64,000 nucleotides of DNA from Clostridium sp. D53t1_180928_C8 (GTDB taxonomy: Bacteria > Bacillota > Clostridia > Clostridiales > Clostridiaceae). Location: positions 61,914 through 125,913 of the forward strand of contig NZ_JADPEL010000010.1 of the NCBI RefSeq assembly GCF_015667795.1, given 5' to 3'. The notes beneath the pieces were generated by a model. The model saw nothing but the letters and a program-made list of their open reading frames with translations, was not told the origin of the DNA and did not search any database. The position numbers were made by a program, and so were the translations under genes. Below, piece after piece: positions 18,592 to 27,342 of the stretch (the first letter of the stretch is position 1; each line of letters starts with the position of its first letter).

Positions 18592-18637
18592 GGAACAGTA
18601 TAAAACCTTGTATAAAATCAAAGTTATCTACTGTTCC
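18592..18637 (-). terminator. Probable terminator of the 272-residue SDR gene
   Basis: GGAACAGTA / TACTGTTCC arms separated by a roughly 28-nt loop, followed on the minus strand by TTTTATTATTT. It lies 33 bp past the stop at 18670. Confidence 0.6.
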
Positions 18638-18669
18638 ATTTAATAAATTATATATAAATTTATTATTAA

Positions 18670-19488
18670 CTAGAATGCTGTAAATCCACCATCTACAGGC
18701 ATAAATATTCCTGTTACATTACTAGCTTCTTTTGATGCTAAGAATAAACATACATCTGCCACTTCTTCTGCCTTTGCAACTCTATTTTGTGGAGATACAG
18801 TTTTTCCTGATACTATTCCGCTCTCTTGTTTAATTCCAGCCTTAGCAGCTGCTTCTCTTTTAGATTTTAAGAATTCTAATGCTTCATGATACATTGGTGT
18901 ATCTGTAGTTCCTGGATTAACTGCATTAACTCTTATTCCATTCTTAGCATAATCTAATGCCATATTCCTTGTTAATCCATTTAAAGCATGTTTAGATGTA
19001 ACATATGCTGAATGTCCTGGGAATCCTGTTAATCCAGCTACTGATGAAACATTAACTACTGCTCCACCCTTATTATCTTTTAACATTTGTCCAATAAAGT
19101 TTTGAGACATATGGAATACTGTCATAACATTACAGTCAAATACTCTTCTAAACATTTCTTCTGGCATTTGATGTACTGGTGCTGGAATTCCTGTTATCCC
19201 TGCATTATTTATTAATATATCAACTCCACCAAACTTTTCTACTGCAGTATCTACAACCTTTTTACAGTTTTCAGCTACTGATAAATCTAATATTAAAAAC
19301 TCTACATTTGGAGTTATTTCTCTAATTTCTGATAAAGTTTCCTTGCTCATTTCTTCTTTCATATCTGCTAAAACTAATTTAGCGCCTTCTTTGGCTGCTC
19401 TTAATGCAATAGCCTTTCCTATTCCACCAGCTGCACCTGTTACTATCATAACTAAATCTTTAAATCTGTTTTCTATAATACTCATCAT
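18670..19488 (-). CDS. Short-chain dehydrogenase/reductase (classical SDR)
   Basis: A 272-residue NAD(P)-dependent oxidoreductase. The Rossmann glycine motif is TGAAGGIG (17-24), NNAG is at 94-97, the catalytic Ser is at about 148/149, and YVTSK gives Y162 and K166. An acidic residue after strand 2 (VLADM, D42) favours NAD over NADP. An insertion before the last helix (EFLKSKREAAAKAGIKQESG) is longer than in FabG, and the C terminus ends GIFMPVDGGFTAF. Substrate is unknown; relatives include hydroxysteroid and sugar-alcohol dehydrogenases. It stands alone between two hairpins, with a GAGGAA ribosome site. Confidence 0.9.
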   Translation of the reverse strand: MMSIIENRFKDLVMIVTGAAGGIGKAIALRAAKEGAKLVLADMKEEMSKETLSEIREITPNVEFLILDLSVAENCKKVVDTAVEKFGGVDILINNAGITGIPAPVHQMPEEMFRRVFDCNVMTVFHMSQNFIGQMLKDNKGGAVVNVSSVAGLTGFPGHSAYVTSKHALNGLTRNMALDYAKNGIRVNAVNPGTTDTPMYHEALEFLKSKREAAAKAGIKQESGIVSGKTVSPQNRVAKAEEVADVCLFLASKEASNVTGIFMPVDGGFTAF

Positions 19489-19639
19489 TTCCTCTTAAAT
19501 CCTCCTCTTTCTAGCTAAAAAAAGCTATAAGAGGCATTTTACTCCTTCTAGGAAATATATTCAATTATATATTAGTTAATATTTTCTTAACAAACTGTAA
19601 ACCATTAAATATTTTATACTAAATAAACATTAACATTTA

Positions 19640-20992
19640 TTAATTCTTATCAAACTTTACAACAAATTCAATGTAATCTTTCTCTAAATTATAATATATA
19701 TTAAAATTATTTTTTTCACATAATCTCTTACAAATGTATAATCCTAGTCCTGAACTAGATATTTGTCTATCTTTATTATCACCTTTTATAAATGGTTCAA
19801 GTAAAATATCCTTTATTTCATCTTTTATCTTATCAACACCATTATAAATTTTAAAATGACCCTTTCCTTCATCTATTCCTATTTCAATATTAATATCTTT
19901 AGTTGTTGAATACTTTAAACTATTTTCTATTAGATTAGTTAATATACTTTCAACCTCTTCCTTAATTACAATAATCTTAACTTCAGCCTTTTCACTTAAA
20001 GAGATATTATAACCTCTATCTCTAATTTGATTATGGAAAGCCTCTATAATCCTTTTAGTCATTTTATTAATATTTACTTCTTCAAAATATACTTGAACTA
20101 ATGCTTCTTCTCTTGAAATCATTAGTAATTTTTCTACTAACTTATTCATCTTAATACTTTCTTCTTCAATTCTCTCTACAGCTCTAAGTACAAATTCATC
20201 TTCAAAATTCTCATCCTGTAACATTTGAGAATATCCCCTTATAGCTGTTAGAGGTGTTTTTAGTTCATGAGTTGCATTATTAAAAAACTCTTTAGTATTA
20301 TTTTGCATTTCTACTATATTATTTTTCATATCATTAAAACCTTCAGTAATAATGCTAATATCATCTTTTGTTTCTACAGAAAGATTACTTACAACTTCTC
20401 CCCTTCCTAAAGAATCCATGGCTATTACTAATTTCTTTAATGGCTTAGTAGACTTATTTGTTATTAAGTATATTACTATAAATAGAATAGACAGTAATAT
20501 AGCTTCTGTCCCTATAACCATTTTTAAAACACTTCTGTTTGTCATAAAGATTTCAGAATAATCTTTCTGTATAATTAAATTATCTTCATGTTCACCATTA
20601 ACATATAAGGGATAATATAAAGTTGCAAAAAACATATCATCATCACCACTTAATCTTAATAATGATTTATTATCACCTTCTAACCCCTTATACATTTCAA
20701 TATCATCTTCATAAATAACTTGCCCAACATTCTCATCATTCCAACTAATATATATATCAAATAATGAACTTATTTTATTCAACGTAAGCCATGCATTATT
20801 AGTATTTTCTAATTGTACTAATGAAGAACAACTTTCTTTAGCATAAGTAATTATTCCTCTCATATCGTTATTTATATAATCTTCTAAATTATTATTTAAA
20901 ACTATATTAATAACTATATATGAAATAGTTATTATTGATATTAATCCAGCAAATAATGCAGCTGAAATTTTTCCTTTTAAAGTTATCTTCAT
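19640..20992 (-). CDS. Two-component sensor histidine kinase
   Basis: A 450-residue kinase. TM1 is at about 10-32, an extracytoplasmic sensor of about 120 residues follows, TM2 is at about 157-178, then HAMP (about 179-230). The H-box is FNNATHELKTPLTAIRGY with phospho-acceptor H242, followed by N and G boxes (LIENSLKYS, SSGLGLYICKRL). It starts two bases after the response-regulator stop, with its ribosome site GAGG inside the regulator's last codons, so translation is coupled. It is the third gene of the operon lipoprotein - response regulator - kinase. The extracytoplasmic lipoprotein encoded first may be its accessory sensor or its target (inference). Confidence 0.93.
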   Translation of the reverse strand: MKITLKGKISAALFAGLISIITISYIVINIVLNNNLEDYINNDMRGIITYAKESCSSLVQLENTNNAWLTLNKISSLFDIYISWNDENVGQVIYEDDIEMYKGLEGDNKSLLRLSGDDDMFFATLYYPLYVNGEHEDNLIIQKDYSEIFMTNRSVLKMVIGTEAILLSILFIVIYLITNKSTKPLKKLVIAMDSLGRGEVVSNLSVETKDDISIITEGFNDMKNNIVEMQNNTKEFFNNATHELKTPLTAIRGYSQMLQDENFEDEFVLRAVERIEEESIKMNKLVEKLLMISREEALVQVYFEEVNINKMTKRIIEAFHNQIRDRGYNISLSEKAEVKIIVIKEEVESILTNLIENSLKYSTTKDINIEIGIDEGKGHFKIYNGVDKIKDEIKDILLEPFIKGDNKDRQISSSGLGLYICKRLCEKNNFNIYYNLEKDYIEFVVKFDKN

Positions 20993-20994
20993 AA

Positions 20995-21663
20995 TTACCT
21001 CATCACATATCCAATCCCAAATACTGTTTCTATTATAGATTGTCCTTTTTCCTCACCAAGCTTTTCTCTAAGCCTTCTTATATGAACATCTATAGTTCTA
21101 TCATCTCCATAATAATCTACTCCCCAAATATTATTTAATAATTGCTCCCTAGAAAATACCATTTCTTTATTGCTATAAAGCAACCAAATAATATCAAATT
21201 CTTTTTTACTTAACTTAATCACTTCTCCATCTTTTCTTACTTCTCTTTTTTGAATATCTATAAACAATCCTTTTTCAAGGTTTTTATTATTTTCTATAAC
21301 TCCAGTATCTTCTAATCTTCTAAGAGCCACTTTAACTCTCATTTTTACTTCTCTAATATCAAAGGGTTTTGTTATATAATCGTCAGCTCCAATTTCCATA
21401 CCATTAAGCTTGTCTAATATATTACTTTTTGCTGTAATCATAATTACACATGCTTTCTTATAAATCGCCTTACAAATTTCCTCACCTTTGCCATCTGGTA
21501 GCATTAAATCTAATAAGACCAAATCGGGCTTAAAACCATCAAATAATATTAATGCTTCTCTAGCTGTAAATGCTGATACTACATCATATCCTTCTCTTTT
21601 TAAAGATGTTGTCAAAATATCATTTATTGATACTTCATCTTCTACTATAAGTATTTTTCTCAT
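20995..21663 (-). CDS. OmpR/PhoB family response regulator
   Basis: A 222-residue regulator. The receiver domain (1-120) has acidic pocket residues EDE (8-10), phospho-acceptor D52 in LVLLDLMLPDG, and K in ITKPFD. The winged-helix DNA-binding domain (about 130-222) has LSKKEFDIIWLLYSN and RTIDVHIRRLREKLG. The start ATG follows AAGGGGAAT. It lies 14 bp after the lipoprotein gene and 2 bp before the kinase gene, so it is partner to H242 of that kinase. Target promoters were not identified; autoregulation of the operon is usual for this group. Confidence 0.95.
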   Translation of the reverse strand: MRKILIVEDEVSINDILTTSLKREGYDVVSAFTAREALILFDGFKPDLVLLDLMLPDGKGEEICKAIYKKACVIMITAKSNILDKLNGMEIGADDYITKPFDIREVKMRVKVALRRLEDTGVIENNKNLEKGLFIDIQKREVRKDGEVIKLSKKEFDIIWLLYSNKEMVFSREQLLNNIWGVDYYGDDRTIDVHIRRLREKLGEEKGQSIIETVFGIGYVMR

Positions 21664-21677
21664 ATTCCCCTTAATTT

Positions 21678-23054
21678 TTACCTTTCAATATTTAATTTAA
21701 CAACATAATCTTTGTAACCATTAGGATAATAATATTCACTAAAATATTCTTCTGATCCATTTAGGCTCTCTGTAGCCTTAAACTGAATTATTAATTCTGT
21801 ATCATCATCATTCATAAGCATATTATATATCCATATACAATCATCTTCTTTTACATCTAATTCAATTTTATGGTATATATCTATTCTATCATCTTTTAAC
21901 TCTCCAATGTAGTATTCTTGCCCTTCTCCTTCCTGTTTACCTTTTTGGAGTAAGCATAGATTGGGTTCTCTCCAGAATTTAATAACTTCAAAATTCTTAT
22001 TATCACCTTGCATTATTCTTTCAATTGTTTTTACAGATGGTTTATATATAACTAATAATTCACTACTATCTTTTGCATTTTTCATAATCTTCTCATCATA
22101 TAAGGGCTTAAATGTAGTACTTCCATCTGAAATAAATGAATTCGATTTAAATTGATACATTAAAATAATTTCGCCATCCTTATTTATAGCAACTTGATCT
22201 TCATATAAAAGTGCTATTCCTGATAGATCTATTGTATCAAACTCTTTAAAATTGATTGCATTATCCTTAAAGGTTAACTCATAAATAACTCCTATCTCAT
22301 TAATGGCATAAAAGCTTTCTGTTACATTATCATATAATATATCAATTATAAAGTTACATTCAGTACCTTTATCTTCATACTCATATACTTCTTTTGTAGT
22401 TAAATCTACAATTCGGATACTAACCAACTTCTCATCACCAAATGCATAATTATATAATGAATATCCAAAGTTATTATTTCCTTCAATTAATTTTTCAGTA
22501 GTTGTTTCCTTACCATCAGGTGTATAGTACATTCTCCCTAAATTTGATTCATATTTTTTTCTAAATAATGACTCAAACTCATTAGTTTCATAATTAAAGT
22601 AATTTACAGAATGTCTGTCTTCCCCAATCCATTCTGAATTTAACCCTTTAACACCTTCATCTTCGTTGTAAACAAGAATGCTTTGCTCTGTTTCTTCTAC
22701 CTTAAATTCATCATTAGCTACATATAACTTTTGATCTTCTCCTCTAATTGCTAAAGGTAAATTTACCATTGCCCCTATTCTATAAGGATTAACTCTTTCA
22801 TCTGATAAACTTCCATAAAGCTTTCCACCATTATAGAAACTAAAATCAAATTTATATCCTTCTGGTACGCTAAAATTAATTTCCTCTTGAGTTATTTTTA
22901 TACTACTATTTGAACTATCTATAACATTTTCCTCAAATACTACTTCTTTACTCTTTAAACTTTCCTTTTGATCTGAATTTATATTATTTGTACATCCAAT
23001 ATTAAATATCATAGATGCCATTAATATCATTCCTATGATTTTATTTTTATTCAT
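21678..23054 (-). CDS. Lipoprotein of unknown function, first gene of a two-component operon
   Basis: A 458-residue exported protein. The signal peptide ends in a lipobox, MIFNIGC, with Cys at 21, followed by a Ser/Asn/Lys-rich tether. The rest is strand-rich, with repeated phrases such as YFNYETNEFESLF, LVSIRIVDLTTKEVYEYED and HKIELDVKEDDCIWIYNMLMN that suggest a beta-propeller-like fold, but I recognise no named domain. The start ATG follows TTGGGGGAGTTATA. Being transcribed first with the regulator and kinase suggests a role in signal detection or envelope homeostasis. Function is not assigned. Confidence 0.8.
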   Translation of the reverse strand: MNKNKIIGMILMASMIFNIGCTNNINSDQKESLKSKEVVFEENVIDSSNSSIKITQEEINFSVPEGYKFDFSFYNGGKLYGSLSDERVNPYRIGAMVNLPLAIRGEDQKLYVANDEFKVEETEQSILVYNEDEGVKGLNSEWIGEDRHSVNYFNYETNEFESLFRKKYESNLGRMYYTPDGKETTTEKLIEGNNNFGYSLYNYAFGDEKLVSIRIVDLTTKEVYEYEDKGTECNFIIDILYDNVTESFYAINEIGVIYELTFKDNAINFKEFDTIDLSGIALLYEDQVAINKDGEIILMYQFKSNSFISDGSTTFKPLYDEKIMKNAKDSSELLVIYKPSVKTIERIMQGDNKNFEVIKFWREPNLCLLQKGKQEGEGQEYYIGELKDDRIDIYHKIELDVKEDDCIWIYNMLMNDDDTELIIQFKATESLNGSEEYFSEYYYPNGYKDYVVKLNIER

Positions 23055-23152
23055 TATAACTCCCCCAATCTGTTAATTTATTTTTATTATAAAAGGAAGT
23101 TATTACAAAATTATTAAGAAATAATAAAAATATAATTTTATTAATATATAAC

Positions 23153-23194
23153 AAAAGGAACATTTTAATTCATACAAATTAAAATGTTCCTTTT
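23153..23194 (-). terminator. Terminator of the second MATE gene
   Basis: Perfect 18-bp stem (23153-23170 / 23177-23194) built on AAAAGGAACATTTTAATT with a 6-nt loop. It begins right at the stop of the gene at 23197 and has T-rich flanks. Confidence 0.85.
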
Positions 23195-23196
23195 CA

Positions 23197-24579
23197 TTAT
23201 GCTATCTCTATCTCTTCAATTAAATCATTATTTCTATTATTAGAATATCTTCTTAATTCCCTAACTAAAACTATTCCAGTTAAAACTGATGATATAATAT
23301 CAGCAGTTGGTTGTGCAAACCAAATACCATTTAAGCCAAAGAATTTTGGTAATATTAATATCATAGGTATTAATACAATAACTTGTCTTAATAAACTTAA
23401 TAACATTGCCATCTTTGCCTTTCCTGTTGATTGTATATAGTTTGTCCCGACTATTGATATTCCTATTATAGGCATTGCAAGTGCATACTTTCTTAATCCA
23501 TTTATAGTTATACTCATAAGTTCTGGATCTTTATTAAATGCTCCAACTAAAACTTGTGGTGCAATTTGTATAAATAAAGCTCCTGCTACAAATACAACTG
23601 ATGCTGCTATTAAACTAATTTTTAAAGTCTTTTTAGCCCTATCATATTTCTTAGCTCCATAGTTAAATCCTACTATAGGCTGCATACCTTGTACAAAACC
23701 ATAAGCTGGCATAACAAATAACATATTTATTGAACTTATTGTTGCCATAGCCCCTATAGATAAATCTCCACCATAATTCTTTAATGAAGAATTGAACATT
23801 AACTGAACCATACTATTAGCTAACTGCATTGCAAATGGAGCCATTCCAATAGCAAATATTGTTTTAAGAATTTTACTATCTAACTTTAAATTTTTCTTTT
23901 TGAACTTAACATTTGATTTTCCTCTTAAATAATAAGCTAATCCCCATAATGATGAAATTCCTTGTGCTATTATAGTTGCAAATGCTGCCCCTTGTATTCC
24001 CATATTAAATACAAATATAAATACTGCATCTAATATTATATTAGTACCACATCCTACAGCCATTATTGTTGCTGAAAGTTTAGGATTTCCATCTCCTCTT
24101 ATTAAATTGCTAAACATCATTGACATTAAGTTAAATACTGTACCCAATAATATTACACTCATATAATCTTTAGCATAAACTATTGTATCGCTACTTGCTC
24201 CAAAGGCTGTAAGTATTTTATTTAAAAATATAGTGCCTAACACAGTTATTGTAAGACCAATTATTACTGATAAACTTATTGCATTTCCCACAATATGCTC
24301 TGCCTTCTTTCTTTTGCCTTCTCCTAGTTTTATTGATATATTTGTTGTTGCACCAACTCCAATTAAAGTACCAAAAGCAATTATAATTGACATTATAGGC
24401 ATTGTTATTCCAAGTCCTGTTATTGCCAATGGCCCAACTCCTGGAATATTTCCTATAAACATTCTATCTACAACATTATAAAGTGCATTTACCATCATTC
24501 CAATAATTGCTGGAACTGAGTATTTTAATAATAATTTACCTATGGATTCTGTTCCTAATATATTCTGCGATTTATCCAT
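23197..24579 (-). CDS. MATE family multidrug efflux transporter, MarR-linked
   Basis: A 460-residue membrane protein with 12 helices in two halves. It begins LLLKYSVPAIIGMMVNALYNVVDRMFIG, the MepA-like form of MATE exporters, with the second half near residue 235 (IFAIGMAPFAMQLANSMVQ). It is transcribed with, and 44 bp downstream of, the MarR gene at 24624-25058, mirroring the MepR-MepA arrangement known from Staphylococcus aureus. The shared promoter has two MarR-type palindromes, so drug-induced derepression is likely. The start ATG follows AGGAGGATAACTAT. Substrates are unknown. Confidence 0.93.
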   Translation of the reverse strand: MDKSQNILGTESIGKLLLKYSVPAIIGMMVNALYNVVDRMFIGNIPGVGPLAITGLGITMPIMSIIIAFGTLIGVGATTNISIKLGEGKRKKAEHIVGNAISLSVIIGLTITVLGTIFLNKILTAFGASSDTIVYAKDYMSVILLGTVFNLMSMMFSNLIRGDGNPKLSATIMAVGCGTNIILDAVFIFVFNMGIQGAAFATIIAQGISSLWGLAYYLRGKSNVKFKKKNLKLDSKILKTIFAIGMAPFAMQLANSMVQLMFNSSLKNYGGDLSIGAMATISSINMLFVMPAYGFVQGMQPIVGFNYGAKKYDRAKKTLKISLIAASVVFVAGALFIQIAPQVLVGAFNKDPELMSITINGLRKYALAMPIIGISIVGTNYIQSTGKAKMAMLLSLLRQVIVLIPMILILPKFFGLNGIWFAQPTADIISSVLTGIVLVRELRRYSNNRNNDLIEEIEIA

Positions 24580-24623
24580 ATAGTTATCCTCCTATTTCTC
24601 TTTTCTTCTTTTGTTTAATTTAT

Positions 24624-25058
24624 TTATATATCTATATTTTTGCATACTTTTTCTAAAAGTCTTTTTAACTCCTCTTCTTCTTCTTCAGTTAAGCTTTCAC
24701 TTATTTTTTTATTCCATTCATAAAAAACATTAGCTACATCTGGTCTTACTTCTTTTGATTTTTCTGTTAAATAAATTCTATTAACTCTCTTATCCTCTTT
24801 ATCCTTTACTCTAGTTATAAAATTTTGCTCTTCTAATTTTTTTAAAGCTCTTGTAGTTGTAGCTTTATCTATCTTTAACTCTTCTGATATTTCCTCTTGA
24901 TTACTTCCATCACGTTTATATAAAGATGTTAAAAACATAAGTTGCCCTGTTCTTATATCATATTTAGCTACTTCCCTATTTATAAAAATTGTTGATTTTC
25001 TATATAATTGAGAAATATATCTTGCTACATTATCATTATTAATCTTTTCTTTACTCAT
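24624..25058 (-). CDS. MarR family transcriptional regulator of the MATE operon
   Basis: A 144-residue winged-helix protein. The recognition region is NQEEISEELKIDKATTTRALKKLEEQNFI with wing KDKEDKRVNRIYLTEK. The frame extends four codons upstream, but that ATG is part of the Shine-Dalgarno region (ATGGAGGTAATTATG), so the start is at 25058. It is first gene of an operon with the exporter at 23197-24579. The palindromes at 25075-25092 and 25109-25130 flank the promoter, which fits an autorepressor that also controls the exporter. Confidence 0.92.
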   Translation of the reverse strand: MSKEKINNDNVARYISQLYRKSTIFINREVAKYDIRTGQLMFLTSLYKRDGSNQEEISEELKIDKATTTRALKKLEEQNFITRVKDKEDKRVNRIYLTEKSKEVRPDVANVFYEWNKKISESLTEEEEEELKRLLEKVCKNIDI

Positions 25059-25074
25059 AATTACCTCCATTGAA

Positions 25075-25130
25075 TAGTTGCGCAGACAACTATATTATAA
25101 TATCGCTAATTAGTTGCGCGAACAACTAAT
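25075..25130 (-). promoter_or_regulatory. Two MarR-type operators flanking a promoter -10
   Basis: TAGTTGCGCAGACAACTA (25075-25092) and the longer TTAGTTGCGCGAACAACTAA (within 25109-25130) share TAGTTGCGC..ACAACTA. A minus-strand -10 TATAAT lies between them at 25094-25099. The repeats differ in sequence from the MarR sites at 17420-17455, so each regulator probably has its own site. Confidence 0.8.
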
Positions 25131-25192
25131 TACTTCTGGATTATTTTCAATAAATTAGTCAAATAATTTAATAATTACTTTTTACTTTTAAT

Positions 25193-25220
25193 AAAAAAGA
25201 CTTCCTCAAAAGAAGTCTTT
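25193..25220 (-). terminator. Terminator of the TPR protein gene
   Basis: Stem AAAGACTTC / GAAGTCTTT with a 7-nt loop, followed on the minus strand by TTTTTTATT, 27 bp past the stop at 25247. Confidence 0.85.
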
Positions 25221-25246
25221 CATACTGTAAAGTTTTACTTTATAAA

Positions 25247-26161
25247 TTAACAAAATAACTTTGTATACCTTTCTAAACCTCTAATAGAATTAAGTTCCTC
25301 ATCTTCCTTCATATACTCTTCAAAGAAGTCATTTAATTCTATAGACTTAAGAATATCATCTAAAGCTAATTCTAACTCATTAATTCCTACATAAAAACAA
25401 GCTCTATTATAATATAAAAAGCCTTCATCTTCATTATCTACTATTCCTTCATTAATTATTTCAATAGCTCTTTTATAATCATTCTTTTCTCTATACATTA
25501 CAGCATAGTTTAAATGACTATATGGATAATAAGGATTTTGTTCTATAGATTTCTTATAATATTCTTCTGCTAATTCTAAATTTCCTAACTTTTTATTAAA
25601 TACTCCCATATTAAAAAGTATTCTAAAATGATTTTTATCTATTTCAAGGGCTTTTTCCATATATTCTAAAGCAAGATTTATATCTCCTAATTCATCATAA
25701 ATACATCCTAAATTAGCATTTGCCCATAAATCTTTTGGATTTAGCTTTAATACAGTTTTATAATTTTTTATAGCCTCATCTTTATTTCCTAATTCATCAT
25801 AAGCATTAGCTAAAAAGAAATAAGCTTTTTCATATTTACTATCATTTTCAATAGCTTTTTTATAATACTCTATAGCTTCTTCATATAACCCATCATCGTC
25901 TAAAATAATTCCTAATCCATAATATGCTATTGCATTAGTATCATCTAATTCTAATACTCTTCTGTACATCTTTTCAGCTAAATCAAAATTTGCTATTTTA
26001 TCATAAAGAAATGCTAAATCTAAAATTAAATCTATATCTTCTTTTCCTTCTGGACAATTATATGCCTTTTTAAAGAATTTCAAAGCTTTTAAATAATTTT
26101 TTTCCGTCATAAAATTACGCCCTATTGATATGTAATTATCAAACATATATGTTTTTCCCAA
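25247..26161 (-). CDS. Tetratricopeptide repeat protein
   Basis: A 304-residue soluble protein made almost entirely of tandem 34-residue TPR units from about residue 7 onward (for example AIAYYGLGIILDDDGLYEEA, AYFFLANAYDELGNKDEA, WANANLGCIYDELGDINLA). About eight units are visible, ending near residue 280. TPR solenoids act as protein-protein scaffolds; no catalytic domain is present and the partner is unknown. I place the start at TTG 26161, eight bases after GGAG; the next in-frame ATG (26146) is too far from that site. The gene appears monocistronic. Confidence 0.85.
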   Translation of the reverse strand: MGKTYMFDNYISIGRNFMTEKNYLKALKFFKKAYNCPEGKEDIDLILDLAFLYDKIANFDLAEKMYRRVLELDDTNAIAYYGLGIILDDDGLYEEAIEYYKKAIENDSKYEKAYFFLANAYDELGNKDEAIKNYKTVLKLNPKDLWANANLGCIYDELGDINLALEYMEKALEIDKNHFRILFNMGVFNKKLGNLELAEEYYKKSIEQNPYYPYSHLNYAVMYREKNDYKRAIEIINEGIVDNEDEGFLYYNRACFYVGINELELALDDILKSIELNDFFEEYMKEDEELNSIRGLERYTKLFC

Positions 26162-26399
26162 AATATCTTCTCCTTTTTAATATTATATATACTTAACTAA
26201 ATAAAAACTTCATTTTATTGATATAGTATCTTTTTATTACTATTTAAACATTTCAATTATAGCATAATGTGTTGTTTTCATAATATATCTTTATTAACAA
26301 AATAATACTCTTCATATATAATAATAAAAAAAATGAGGAGTCCTAAACATCTTAGTTTACAACCCCATAATTATGCTTCCTAAATATATATTATATCCT

Positions 26400-27161
26400 T
26401 TATATTACAGTTGCTCCATCAACTGATAAAATAGCTCCACTTATATAACTTGCCATATCTGAAGCTAAGAATAAAAATGCATTTGCTATATCTTCAGCTT
26501 CTCCAAGTCTTCCTACAGGAACATTAGCAGCCATTGCTTTTATCATATTTTGATCAAGAGCTGCTACCATATCAGTTGCAATTATTCCTGGTGCAACTGC
26601 ATTAACTCTTATTCCATCTGTGCCTAACTCTCTTGCTAATGATTTAGTTAATCCATTTACTGCAAATTTAGATGTTGGATATCCAATTCCTGATTTTTGA
26701 CCATTTATACTTACTATTGAACTTGTATTTAAAATAACACCATAATTATTTTTCTTCATTTTTTCAGCTGCTATCTTACTACAATTAAATACAGCTTGCA
26801 CATTTATATCAATAACATTTTCAAAGTGCTTATCATCTTGCTCATATATACTTACATTATCGCTTATACCAGCATTATTTATTAATACATCAATTGTTCC
26901 CCACTTGTTTTCTACTTCATCCATCATTTTTTTTATATCTTCTATATTTAATAAATCTGTTGAAAATCCTAAAACTTCAAAATCAGAATTTATTTCTTTT
27001 AATTCTTCTAAAGCCTTATTTACTGTTGCTTCTCTAGAACCACATAATGCAACTTTTGCTCCATTTTCAAGAAAAGACTTTACTGTTGAAAACCCAATCC
27101 CTCTAGTACCACCAGTTACTATAACTACTTTATTTTTTATACTTTTCTCTAATATCCCCAT
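26400..27161 (-). CDS. SDR family oxidoreductase, FabG-like
   Basis: A 253-residue classical SDR. It has TGGTRGIG (16-23), NNAG (95-98), catalytic S147/148 and YPTSK with Y161 and K165, and ends GAILSVDGATVI. C40-G-S-R after strand 2 (ALCGSRE) provides an arginine often seen in NADPH-preferring members. Length and spacing match 3-oxoacyl-ACP reductases, but it is not in a fatty-acid operon, so another carbonyl substrate is equally possible. It is a single gene with AAAGGAGAGAAATT before ATG. A T8 tract lies beyond the stop (26325-26335) without a convincing stem. Confidence 0.88.
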   Translation of the reverse strand: MGILEKSIKNKVVIVTGGTRGIGFSTVKSFLENGAKVALCGSREATVNKALEELKEINSDFEVLGFSTDLLNIEDIKKMMDEVENKWGTIDVLINNAGISDNVSIYEQDDKHFENVIDINVQAVFNCSKIAAEKMKKNNYGVILNTSSIVSINGQKSGIGYPTSKFAVNGLTKSLARELGTDGIRVNAVAPGIIATDMVAALDQNMIKAMAANVPVGRLGEAEDIANAFLFLASDMASYISGAILSVDGATVI

Positions 27162-27342
27162 AATTTCTCTCCTTTTATTCGTTTTTTATTATCTAATAAT
27201 AATTATTATATAATACTCCTAAAGAACTGTCATGCATATTTAATTAAATATAATTTATGCAATTATTTATCTACTTATCCTTGTGTTTTTATCTTACTTA
27301 TAATTTTATCATATTATCTATTAATTATTAAAAATTACTTAC

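Noticed and set aside
26320-26345. Terminator for the SDR gene at 26400-27161
   Set aside because: There is a T8 tract but only very short, unconvincing stems before it.
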